Below are positions 7,987 to 15,233 of a stretch of 19,042 nt of DNA, piece after piece (within the stretch, counting starts at the first letter, position 1; every line of letters begins with the position of its first letter). The notes below the pieces were generated by a model. It saw only the letters and a list, made by a program, of their open reading frames with translations. It did not search any database and was not told the DNA's origin. The position numbers and the translations under genes are program-made. Origin of the DNA: Bacillota bacterium (GTDB taxonomy: Bacteria > Bacillota > Clostridia > Lachnospirales > Lachnospiraceae); contig JAEWHU010000285.1 of the NCBI GenBank assembly GCA_023387635.1, positions 1 through 19,042 of the forward strand, given 5' to 3'.

Positions 7987-8030
7987 AACAGTCATTAGAG
8001 TAGGAAAATCTACTCTAATGACTGTTTTTT
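7987..8030 (+). terminator. Strong intrinsic terminator of the two-component operon
   Basis: A perfect 17-bp stem (7987-8003 with 8010-8026), a 6-nt loop (GAAAAT) and a run of six T (8025-8030) lie 31 bp after the kinase stop. Confidence 0.9.
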
Positions 8031-8111
8031 GCGTTAATGATGTACTTAACTAAGTTATAGAATAATGATCCATAAAAGCACTTTAATTACCTATTTCATC
8101 CAGAAAAAAAG

Positions 8112-8147
8112 CTTAATTGTATCTTAATTAAAGTGTATATAATTAAG
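8112..8147. repeat. Imperfect AT-rich inverted repeat upstream of the GH2 promoter
   Basis: CTTAATTGTAT (8112-8122) and ATATAATTAAG (8137-8147) are inverted with 10 of 11 matches, around a centre that includes TTAATTAA. It lies about 55-90 bp upstream of the -35. It could be an operator, but A/T richness makes chance symmetry fairly likely. Confidence 0.3.
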
Positions 8148-8162
8148 TTTGTTAAAAATATG

Positions 8163-8199
8163 ACCATCTATGCAATTTTATTGACCACTTGTGCAAAAC
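8163..8199 (+). promoter_or_regulatory. Paired direct repeats 21 bp apart, candidate LytTR binding site (GH2 promoter)
   Basis: ACCATCTATGCAA starts at 8163 and ACCACTTGTGCAAAAC at 8184, exactly 21 bp (two helical turns) apart on the same strand. The second half-site begins 19 bp before the -35 at 8203. The same spacing recurs upstream of the second symporter (14980/15001/15020). LytTR regulators such as AgrA and ComE are known to bind two 9-bp direct repeats separated by about 12 bp, giving this period. Assigning it to the regulator at 5950 is inference. Confidence 0.6.
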
Positions 8200-8202
8200 A
8201 TC

Positions 8203-8231
8203 TTGAAAACAGTAATTATAACTAATAAAAT
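8203..8231 (+). promoter_or_regulatory. Candidate promoter of the GH2-GH3-symporter cluster
   Basis: TTGAAA (8203-8208), a 17-bp spacer and TAAAAT (8226-8231) lie immediately downstream of the phased repeats. The predicted leader is about 90 nt. Confidence 0.55.
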
Positions 8232-8325
8232 TGTGACAGATACAAAAAACTTGTGAAATATATAATGAAAAATCATAATAGTTTTTTTATTTAGAAGAAT
8301 TAAAACAACGTACGAAAGGAAAAAT

Positions 8326-10248
8326 ATGAGAATAATACACAATTTAAACATAGGCTGGGAATTTGTCGGTCAAAGTGGTGTGCCGGAGGCTGTAAATATT
8401 CCTCATACTTGGAATTCTGTGGACGGACAGGATGGTGGTAATAACTATTATAGAGGGACTTGTAGTTATACAAGAACTTTTACCTGCCCAGAATTTGATA
8501 AAGACAATCAAAGAGTATATCTAGAATTCATGGGTGTGAATTCGTCAGCAGAAGTAAAGGTAAATGGGACAAAAATTATGTATCATGAAGGTGGATATTC
8601 TACCTTTCGTAAAGATATAACCCAGTTTTTACAAAAAGAAAATACCCTACATGTAAATGTAGATAATAGTGTTAATGACAAAATATATCCTCAAATGGCG
8701 GATTTTACTTTCTATGGTGGTATCTACCGAGATGTGCAGCTAATTGTAGTATCAAAGGATCATTTTGATATGGACTATTATGGAGGTACTGGTGTGAAAA
8801 TTACACCTACAGTTGAAGGTAAAGTAGGAAAGGTTGAGATTGAGACATTCCATAATGCATCAAGCCTTGACGTAGAAATCACCATTTTAGACCAAGAAGG
8901 AAAAACAGTTATTTCTGGAACGGGCATGAAGCAGACCTTTAATATTGAGAATCCTCATCTTTGGGATGGTGTAAAAGATCCATATCTTTATACCGCTGTA
9001 ACAACGCTACTTCGTAATGGAGAAAAAGTGGATGAGGTAAGAAATTCTTTTGGTATACGAAGCTTTCATGTAGATCCTGATAAGGGCTTTTTCTTAAACG
9101 GTAGATCTTATCCATTACACGGAGTTTCCCGTCATCAAGACTATAGAGGAATCGGTAATGCATTAGAAAAAGAACATCATGATAGAGATATGGAATTAAT
9201 TCGCGAGTTAGGTGTGAATACCATACGTTTGGCTCATTATCAACATAGTCAATATTTCTATGACCTATGTGATAAGTACGGAATGATAGTTTGGGCAGAA
9301 ATTCCTTATATTTCATCTCATCTGAATAACGGAAGAGAGAATACCATCTCCCAAATGAAAGAATTGATTATACAAAATTATAATCATCCTAGTATTGTAA
9401 CTTGGGGAATTTCTAACGAAATCACAATGAAACAATTAGATAAGAAAGACATGTTAGATAATCATAAGGTATTAAATGATTTATGTCATGAAATGGATAA
9501 AACACGTCCCACAACATTAGCTTGTTATGCTATGTGCGTGCCTTTTCATCCAGTGGTTCATTGTACTGATATTGTAGGTTACAATCTGTATCTTGGCTGG
9601 TATGTGCCAGGACTTATATTAAATGATTTGTTTATGAAATATTTCCATTGGAGATATCCAAATCGTAGTCTTGGATATTCAGAATATGGAGCAGAAGGAA
9701 TGCCAAACCTACATAGCTCTAGGCCAAGACGTGGCGATAACACTGAGGAATACCAAGCAAAGTATCATGAATATATGCTTGAATGTTTTGCACGCCATCC
9801 ATTTTTATGGGCGACTCATGTGTGGAATATGTTTGATTTTGCAGCTGATGCGAGAGATCAAGGTGGGGAACCAGGTATGAATCATAAAGGCCTTGTAACT
9901 TTTGATCGTAAGACCAAAAAGGATTCCTTTTATTTATACAAAGCATATTGGTCAGAAGATCCTTTTGTTCATATCTGTAGTAAACGATATGTTAATCGTA
10001 CAGATAAAAAGGCAACTATTAAGGTTTATTCAAATTTAGATGAAGTAACTTTATATCATAATGGTAAACAAGTGGAAACGAAAAAAGGTAACAAAGTATT
10101 TACCTTTAAAGTTAAGTTAGAACAAGAAAACCGTTTTGAAGTTAAAAGTAAACAATTTTCAGATACTTCTATTATTAAGAGAGTACCTAAAAAGGATAAG
10201 TCTTATATAATGAAAAAAGCAGGAAGTACTAAAAATTGGCAACATTAA
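8326..10248 (+). CDS. Glycoside hydrolase family 2 enzyme (beta-galactosidase/beta-glucuronidase type), cytoplasmic
   Basis: This 640-aa enzyme has the GH2 order: a jelly-roll sugar-binding domain (about 1-145, ending FYGGIYRDVQL), an immunoglobulin-like domain (about 150-248), a TIM barrel (about 250-545) and a small C-terminal beta domain (about 548-612) resembling the DUF4982 type. The barrel begins GFFLNGRSYPLHGVSRHQDYRG. The acid/base is Glu365 in TWGISNE and the nucleophile is Glu453 in GYSEYGAEG; both are present. There is no signal peptide or TM helix, so it should act on imported glycosides. GH2 is a retaining exo-family; the sequence does not tell me whether galactosides, glucuronides or other beta-glycosides are cleaved. 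It is much shorter than E. coli LacZ. It is first in the cluster, with GH3 74 bp downstream, and carries the candidate LytTR-controlled promoter. Confidence 0.92.
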   Translation: MRIIHNLNIGWEFVGQSGVPEAVNIPHTWNSVDGQDGGNNYYRGTCSYTRTFTCPEFDKDNQRVYLEFMGVNSSAEVKVNGTKIMYHEGGYSTFRKDITQFLQKENTLHVNVDNSVNDKIYPQMADFTFYGGIYRDVQLIVVSKDHFDMDYYGGTGVKITPTVEGKVGKVEIETFHNASSLDVEITILDQEGKTVISGTGMKQTFNIENPHLWDGVKDPYLYTAVTTLLRNGEKVDEVRNSFGIRSFHVDPDKGFFLNGRSYPLHGVSRHQDYRGIGNALEKEHHDRDMELIRELGVNTIRLAHYQHSQYFYDLCDKYGMIVWAEIPYISSHLNNGRENTISQMKELIIQNYNHPSIVTWGISNEITMKQLDKKDMLDNHKVLNDLCHEMDKTRPTTLACYAMCVPFHPVVHCTDIVGYNLYLGWYVPGLILNDLFMKYFHWRYPNRSLGYSEYGAEGMPNLHSSRPRRGDNTEEYQAKYHEYMLECFARHPFLWATHVWNMFDFAADARDQGGEPGMNHKGLVTFDRKTKKDSFYLYKAYWSEDPFVHICSKRYVNRTDKKATIKVYSNLDEVTLYHNGKQVETKKGNKVFTFKVKLEQENRFEVKSKQFSDTSIIKRVPKKDKSYIMKKAGSTKNWQH

Positions 10249-10265
10249 TTTAATATTTATATAAT
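10236..10265 (+). promoter_or_regulatory. Candidate internal promoter for the GH3 gene
   Basis: TTGGCA (10236-10241, inside the last GH2 codons), an 18-bp spacer and TATAAT (10260-10265) form a good promoter-like pair before the GH3 gene. A second TATAAT lies at 10278-10283 within a repeated AT block. This would let GH3 and the first symporter be expressed apart from GH2. Confidence 0.45.
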
Positions 10266-10285
10266 TTATTATATTTATATAATTT
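10254..10285 (+). repeat. Tandem 14-bp AT-rich direct repeat in the GH2-GH3 spacer
   Basis: TATTTATATAATTT occurs at 10254-10267 and again at 10272-10285, an 18-bp period. Each copy carries a TATAAT. It may be a duplicated -10 region, or simply low-complexity sequence that raises upstream-element/A+T content. Confidence 0.4.
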
Positions 10286-10322
10286 TTCACAATGCTTACT
10301 ATAACGAAGGAGACATGAAAAA

Positions 10323-13322
10323 ATGGGAAACAACAAGAAAAAGAAAGGTACTGGTATAGTAAAATGGTCTGTATTAACAAGCCTTACAGCCATTATCCTA
10401 ATAGTAGCTTTAATAGGAACTTATGTAGCTAATGGTAGTGCACAAGCCATTAATATTGCATTAAAAACAAGTACATTTAGAATTGAAAACAATGAAGATG
10501 CTGATGATTCAGTTTACTTTGAAAGTGATTTTGATTCCGTAGAAGAGCTTGAAGCTCATGACAAATTAATTGCAGAACAATTAACTGGCGAAGGTATCGT
10601 TATGTTAATGAATAAAGATAATGCATTACCATTAAAAGGTGATGAAAAAGTTAGTACTTTTAGCCATTCTGCTGTAGATGTTGCTACATGTGGTACTGGT
10701 TCTGCTGATATTGATACATCAGATGCTCCAACAGTAAAGGAAGCATTAGAAGAACAAGGATTTAGTGTTAACCCAACTTTATGGGATTTCTATACTACAG
10801 GAGCAGGTAAAAGCTACACAAGAGTTCCAGTAAAAGGTATGGAAGGTATCGGAGAAAGAGCACAATATCATGTTAATGAAGTTCCTGTTTCTGCATATAC
10901 AGATGATGTAAAATCATCATTTACAGCTTATGGAGATGTAGCAATTGTTGTACTTACACGTGTAAGTGGTGAAATGTTTGACATGCCAATGGATGGTTTT
11001 GTAGACGGAACAAACTCCCTAGAGTTAACAAAAGAAGAAATCGATATGTTCGAAATGATCGAAGCAAGTGGATTTGAAAAAACTATCGTTTTAATCAACT
11101 CTACTAATGCAATCGAATGTGATTTCTTAACTGAAGGATTATATGGAATTGACGCTGCTCTTTGGATTGGTTATACAGGTACTTATGGACTTAATGCCGT
11201 AGCTGATATATTAGCTGGTGATATCAATCCATCTGGTAAATTAGTAGATACTTATGCTAATGATAATACTACTGTTCCAGCAATGGTAGATTTCTATGCA
11301 GATGTTTATGCAAATTCAGAAAATGGCGATAAGAAATGGTATTCTGCATCACTTCTAGATTCAAATATGTACTATAATATGTACCAAGAAGGTATTTATG
11401 TAGGATATCGTTACTATGAAACTCGTTATGAAGATAGTGTTATGGGACAAGGAAATACAGAAGGATATGATTATAAGAAAGATGTAGCTTATCCATTTGG
11501 TTATGGTTTATCTTATACAACTTTTGAATGGAGTGACTATAGCACAAAATTTAATAAAGCAGATGATCAATTTGAAGTATCTGTAAAAGTAACAAATACA
11601 GGTAACGTAGCTGGTAAAGATGTAGTTGAAGTTTACTACCAATCACCATATACAGAATATGATAAAGAAAATGGTATTGAAAAAGCTTCCGTAGAATTAT
11701 GTGGATTTGATAAAACAGAAATGCTTGAACCAGGTGCTTCTGAAACTATCACAATTGTAGTGCCAAGAAGTGAATTAACTTCATATGATTCAAAAAATGC
11801 TAAAACTTACATCTTAGATGCTGGTGATTATTACTTAACAGCAGCAACAGATGCACATAATGCAACTAATAACGTATTAGCTGCAAAAGGTTTTACAACT
11901 GCAGATGGTATGGATGCAGAAGGAAATACTGAATTTACATTTAAATACGAAAATAATAAGTTAGATACTAAAACTTACGCAACTTCATCTGCAACAGGTT
12001 ATGAAATCACTAACCAATTTGATGATGCAGATTTAGGACATTATGGTGAAGACATTACTTATCTTTCTAGAAGTGACTGGGAAGGAACTTGGCCAACAAT
12101 TCAAGATGGTTTAGAAGCAAACGAAGATATGATGAACCAATTATATATCTATCAAACATATGAACCTTCTAAAGATGAAACAATTGAAATGCCTACACTT
12201 GGTGCAAAAAATGGATTAACTTTAGCTATGTTTATTGGAAAAGAATTTGACGATCCAGCATGGGATACTTTACTTGACCAACTTACTTTTGCAGAAATGG
12301 CTGAATTAATTGGTAAGGGATATCACAATACTGCAGTAGTTGAATCTGTTGCTAAGCCAGCAACTGTAGATGATAATGGACCACAAGGATTTACACAAAC
12401 TTTAACAGGTGTATCTGTATGTCATGCAGCTTACTCTGATGAAAACATTATGGCAGCTACATTTAATGTAGAACTTATGGAAGAAGTAGGTCGTGCTATT
12501 GGTAACGATATGTTAGATTTAGGTGCTACTGGATTATATGGTCCTGCTATGAATACTCACCGTACAGCATATTCTGGACGTAACTTTGAATATTATTCAG
12601 AAGATGGATTTTTATCAGGTAAAATTGCAGCAGCAGAAGTAAAAGGAATTCAATCAAAAGGTGTATATGTATACATCAAACATTATGCATTAAACGATAG
12701 TGAAACAAATACTCGTTGTATTTCTGTTTGGGCAAATGAACAATCCATTCGTGAAGTATACTTAAAACCTTTTGAAATTGCAGTAACAGAAGGTGATGCA
12801 CATAATGTTATGAACGCTTTCTCTCGTGTAGGTGCTACATGGTCAGGTGCTCACAAAGGTCTTATGACTGAGGTACTTAGAAATGAATGGGGTATGGATG
12901 GATTTGCAATCACTGACTTCTCCGGTAACGCTTTATTTGCTTCTTACGGATTATACTTAAAATCTTTTGACGTTGCACACGGTCTATTAGCAGGTACTGA
13001 CACATGGGATAGTTCTGCAGAACAATGGACAGATGATTTAAATAATCTATACAAGAATGATCCAGCAATTGTTCAAGCAATGAGAACTGCATCTCATAGA
13101 ATTTTATATACGGTAGCTAATAGTAATGGAATGAATGGTATCTCTGCTAATACAAAGATTGTACCTGTAACTCCATGGTGGCAAACAGCTATTATTGGTG
13201 TAGATGTTACTTTAGGAGCATTAACTCTTCTATGCGCTGTTAAGTTAGTAGGAAAAGTGCGTAAGAAAAAGGCTTTAGCAGGTGTTGCGGCTGATGAGTC
13301 AAAGAATATGGCACAAAAGTAA
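10323..13322 (+). CDS. Membrane-anchored glycoside hydrolase family 3 enzyme with reversed domain order
   Basis: This 999-aa protein begins with a Lys-rich cytoplasmic tip and a TM helix (about 15-36) and ends with another TM helix (about 954-976) and a Lys-rich tail, so the bulk should lie outside the membrane. The GH3 alpha/beta C-type domain comes first (about 80-400: GEGIVMLMNKDNALPL near 89-104, YPFGYGLSYTTF 390-401). A fibronectin-III-like domain (about 401-515), a linker of about 120 residues and finally the catalytic barrel (about 635-935) follow. Barrel motifs are GPAMNTHR, GRNFEYYSEDG (752-762), KHYALNDSETNTR (786-798) and GFAITDF, with candidate nucleophile Asp865. Most GH3 enzymes have the barrel first; the reversed order is known from beta-glucosidases of Ruminococcus albus and Butyrivibrio fibrisolvens. 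Substrate is probably a beta-glucoside or related sugar. RBS AAGGAG (10307-10312) selects this ATG; a nearer ATG at 10315 is out of frame. Confidence 0.9.
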   Translation: MGNNKKKKGTGIVKWSVLTSLTAIILIVALIGTYVANGSAQAINIALKTSTFRIENNEDADDSVYFESDFDSVEELEAHDKLIAEQLTGEGIVMLMNKDNALPLKGDEKVSTFSHSAVDVATCGTGSADIDTSDAPTVKEALEEQGFSVNPTLWDFYTTGAGKSYTRVPVKGMEGIGERAQYHVNEVPVSAYTDDVKSSFTAYGDVAIVVLTRVSGEMFDMPMDGFVDGTNSLELTKEEIDMFEMIEASGFEKTIVLINSTNAIECDFLTEGLYGIDAALWIGYTGTYGLNAVADILAGDINPSGKLVDTYANDNTTVPAMVDFYADVYANSENGDKKWYSASLLDSNMYYNMYQEGIYVGYRYYETRYEDSVMGQGNTEGYDYKKDVAYPFGYGLSYTTFEWSDYSTKFNKADDQFEVSVKVTNTGNVAGKDVVEVYYQSPYTEYDKENGIEKASVELCGFDKTEMLEPGASETITIVVPRSELTSYDSKNAKTYILDAGDYYLTAATDAHNATNNVLAAKGFTTADGMDAEGNTEFTFKYENNKLDTKTYATSSATGYEITNQFDDADLGHYGEDITYLSRSDWEGTWPTIQDGLEANEDMMNQLYIYQTYEPSKDETIEMPTLGAKNGLTLAMFIGKEFDDPAWDTLLDQLTFAEMAELIGKGYHNTAVVESVAKPATVDDNGPQGFTQTLTGVSVCHAAYSDENIMAATFNVELMEEVGRAIGNDMLDLGATGLYGPAMNTHRTAYSGRNFEYYSEDGFLSGKIAAAEVKGIQSKGVYVYIKHYALNDSETNTRCISVWANEQSIREVYLKPFEIAVTEGDAHNVMNAFSRVGATWSGAHKGLMTEVLRNEWGMDGFAITDFSGNALFASYGLYLKSFDVAHGLLAGTDTWDSSAEQWTDDLNNLYKNDPAIVQAMRTASHRILYTVANSNGMNGISANTKIVPVTPWWQTAIIGVDVTLGALTLLCAVKLVGKVRKKKALAGVAADESKNMAQK

Positions 13323-13373
13323 TAGCTTACAGTAGACTTACTTGAGTTAAAATATCAACATGATATATGAAAA

Positions 13374-13413
13374 TACTTCCCCGCTTACAAAGGTGTGGGA
13401 AGTACTTTTGTTT
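13374..13413 (+). terminator. Weak terminator or attenuator hairpin after the GH3 gene
   Basis: TACTTCCC (13374-13381) pairs with GGGAAGTA (13397-13404), and the stem can extend four A-T pairs past a bulge. A T-rich stretch CTTTTGTTTCT follows. It lies 20-30 bp before the first symporter's start, which has no clear promoter of its own. It may therefore lower rather than stop read-through. Confidence 0.5.
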
Positions 13414-13434
13414 CTATATAAAAGGAGTTAAGTT

Positions 13435-14979
13435 ATGGAAAATAATAAGGCATCAACGGGAGTAAATCGTGCAAAGCTCTGGCAGCTATGCTTATTTGCA
13501 TTTAACAATGGTGCGACCAATATATATTACATTTTAACTTCTATCTACATCACTTATTATGCCAATGGTGTATTAGGCCTGATGTTAATATTTGCTACCA
13601 CGATGGTAACAATCATGCGTGTTTTTGACGGAATCACAGATCCCATAATTGGATTACTAATAGATAAGAATCAAGGGAAGTTTGGTAAGTTCCGTCCATT
13701 TATGTTATTAGGTAACATAATTATGGCGATAAGTGCCATAATTATGTACTTTGTAACACGTTCAATTCCTGAAAGTGTTATGTGGTTACGTTATGTTTCT
13801 TTTACTGTAACATATATTTTGTATGTTATTGGTTATACGTTCCAAACTGCATGTACAAAATCAGGCCAAACTTGCATTACAAATGATCCAAAGCAAAGAC
13901 CGTTGTTTTCTATTTTTAATACGATAGCATCTTTAGCCGGTATGGGATTTATCCAAATTGTGTCCGTAGCAGTAGGTGGAAAATATGGGTTTGGTAATGG
14001 AAACTTTTTTGATGTTGTGGTACCACTAGCGATTGTGTTATCAGTAATACTAACATTATTAGCGGTTATTGGAATATGGGAAAAGGATAGACCTGAATTT
14101 TTTGGTATAGATGTTAATCCTAAGAAGGTTAAGACCCGTGATTATCTGATTATTTTAAAAAATAATAAAGAATTACGTATGTTAATAGCAGGAGGGGTAG
14201 GAACCAAATTAGCTTTTGCCATTGCAAACAATACGGCAGTAGCTTGTATGCTGTATGCTTCCTTAATGGGAAACTATAAAGGACTTTACCTTCCATTTTA
14301 TGCAATGGGTTATATAGCAACCGTACCATTCTTTATTCTATCTTTACGAACGGCCAGGAAGAAAGGTCAAAAACAGGCTTTAACCAGGTATACAAAGTTA
14401 GCTTTAATATTCTATGTAGGTTTATTGGTTTTATTATCGCTATGGCAACAAGGAAATCCAGCTACACAGCTTAACTTGAAACATATTAATTTATATACTA
14501 TTTTATATATTATATTCTATTCCATTGGTTATGGCTCATATTACTGCACTGCTGATATGGATATTCCAATGGTAGCCGACTGTGCTGATTACGAAACCTA
14601 TCGTTCTGGTAATTACGTACCTGGAATAATAGGAACCTTATTCTCCTTTGTAGATAAGATAATTTCCTCCTTAAGCTCAACCATTGTAGGCTTATCAGTG
14701 ATAGCTCTTGGGTTAAGTAACTTACCAGATACAAATACTCCATATATAGAAGGAATGAAATGGTTAGTAATTGTACTATTTTGTGTAATTCCAATGTTGG
14801 CTTGGATTACAGTCTTAATTGCAATGAAGCATTATAGTTTAACAGGGGATAGAATGAAGGAAATTCAAGCAGTTAATGCAGTTCGTAAAGATGCAATAGC
14901 AAAGGGAATGAATATTTATGAGGCCATGGAAAAGTGGCAAACAATAGACCAAGTACCAAATGAATTCATAGGGGAATAA
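13435..14979 (+). CDS. GPH-family (MelB-like) sugar:cation symporter, copy 1
   Basis: This 514-aa integral membrane protein shows about 12 hydrophobic segments and the glycoside-pentoside-hexuronide symporter signature RVFDGITDPIIGLLID followed by GKFGKFRPFM (residues 62-90). Arg62, Asp65 and Asp69 are placed like the residues that in MelB take part in cation and sugar binding. Other conserved stretches are TACTKSGQTCITNDPKQRP (about 138-156) and GIWEKDRPEFFG. The C-terminal cytoplasmic tail contains MKHYSLTGDRMKEIQ and EAMEKW. The family imports glycosides with H+, Na+ or Li+; the cargo here is unknown but is presumably related to the GH2/GH3 products. RBS AAGGAG (13422-13427) is 7 nt from ATG. 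It is closely related to the next gene, and the two clearly arose by duplication. Confidence 0.92.
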   Translation: MENNKASTGVNRAKLWQLCLFAFNNGATNIYYILTSIYITYYANGVLGLMLIFATTMVTIMRVFDGITDPIIGLLIDKNQGKFGKFRPFMLLGNIIMAISAIIMYFVTRSIPESVMWLRYVSFTVTYILYVIGYTFQTACTKSGQTCITNDPKQRPLFSIFNTIASLAGMGFIQIVSVAVGGKYGFGNGNFFDVVVPLAIVLSVILTLLAVIGIWEKDRPEFFGIDVNPKKVKTRDYLIILKNNKELRMLIAGGVGTKLAFAIANNTAVACMLYASLMGNYKGLYLPFYAMGYIATVPFFILSLRTARKKGQKQALTRYTKLALIFYVGLLVLLSLWQQGNPATQLNLKHINLYTILYIIFYSIGYGSYYCTADMDIPMVADCADYETYRSGNYVPGIIGTLFSFVDKIISSLSSTIVGLSVIALGLSNLPDTNTPYIEGMKWLVIVLFCVIPMLAWITVLIAMKHYSLTGDRMKEIQAVNAVRKDAIAKGMNIYEAMEKWQTIDQVPNEFIGE

Positions 14980-15016
14980 ACCACATATATCATGAGTTTA
15001 ACCACTTAAGTAAAAC
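14980..15016 (+). promoter_or_regulatory. Paired direct repeats 21 bp apart, candidate LytTR binding site (symporter 2 promoter)
   Basis: ACCACATATATCATG starts at 14980, directly after the symporter 1 stop codon, and ACCACTTAAGTAAAAC at 15001, exactly 21 bp later. The second half-site matches the one at 8184 in 13 of 16 positions and, as there, starts 19 bp before the -35 (15020). The repeated geometry at two promoters is the main support; the identity of the bound protein is inferred. Confidence 0.6.
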
Positions 15017-15019
15017 CTA

Positions 15020-15047
15020 TTGTATATAAACTAAAATAAAATATAAT
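15020..15047 (+). promoter_or_regulatory. Candidate promoter of symporter 2
   Basis: TTGTAT (15020-15025), a 16-bp spacer and TATAAT (15042-15047) form a pair with a weak -35, which suits an activator-dependent promoter. It predicts a leader of about 180 nt. Confidence 0.5.
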
Positions 15048-15084
15048 TAATAATAGAACAATTCCACACATATGGAAAATTGGG

Positions 15085-15197
15085 CACATGAAAAATTACA
15101 TGTGTTAAATAGGTGGATGGTCAGGTAAAAGTGAATGACTGTTGTGTCTGCTGTCCATAAAAAGAACTTTACCCAAACCTTTTATATAAGGATGGGT
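15085..15197 (+). other. Structured 5' leader of symporter 2
   Basis: The predicted leader contains several hairpins: CACATG/CATGTG (15085-15104), ATGGTCAG with CTGTCCAT (15117-15124/15151-15158, one mismatch), and ACCCA..CCTT/AAGG..TGGGT (15171-15197). GGTAAAAGT (15124-15132) can instead pair with ACTTTACC just ahead of the last hairpin, so mutually exclusive folds are possible. No known riboswitch class is recognised. The RBS AAGGAG (15219-15224) lies outside the stems. Confidence 0.35.
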
Positions 15198-15233
15198 GAA
15201 ATTGTATGTATGAAAGAAAAGGAGAATTTCTGA

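Larger units (their letters stand above)
8031..8325 (+). other. Upstream control region of the GH2 gene
   Basis: This AT-rich stretch of 295 bp between the terminator and the GH2 start holds an inverted repeat (8112-8147), a pair of 21-bp-phased direct repeats (8163-8199) and a promoter (8203-8231), each listed separately. The predicted leader of about 90 nt can pair AAAAAACT (8245-8252) with AGTTTTTT (8280-8287), a weak A/T stem. I see no credible small ORF with an RBS. The RBS AAAGGA (8315-8320) is 5 nt before the GH2 ATG. Confidence 0.6.

Noticed and set aside
8161..8223. 21-codon ORF (ATG at 8160) in the GH2 control region
   Set aside because: It has no ribosome binding site and overlaps the phased repeats and the -35, so it would lie upstream of the predicted transcription start.
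8939..9316. Long open frame on the minus strand inside the GH2 gene
   Set aside because: It lies opposite an intact GH2 with both catalytic glutamates, has no RBS, and its peptide looks like antisense composition.
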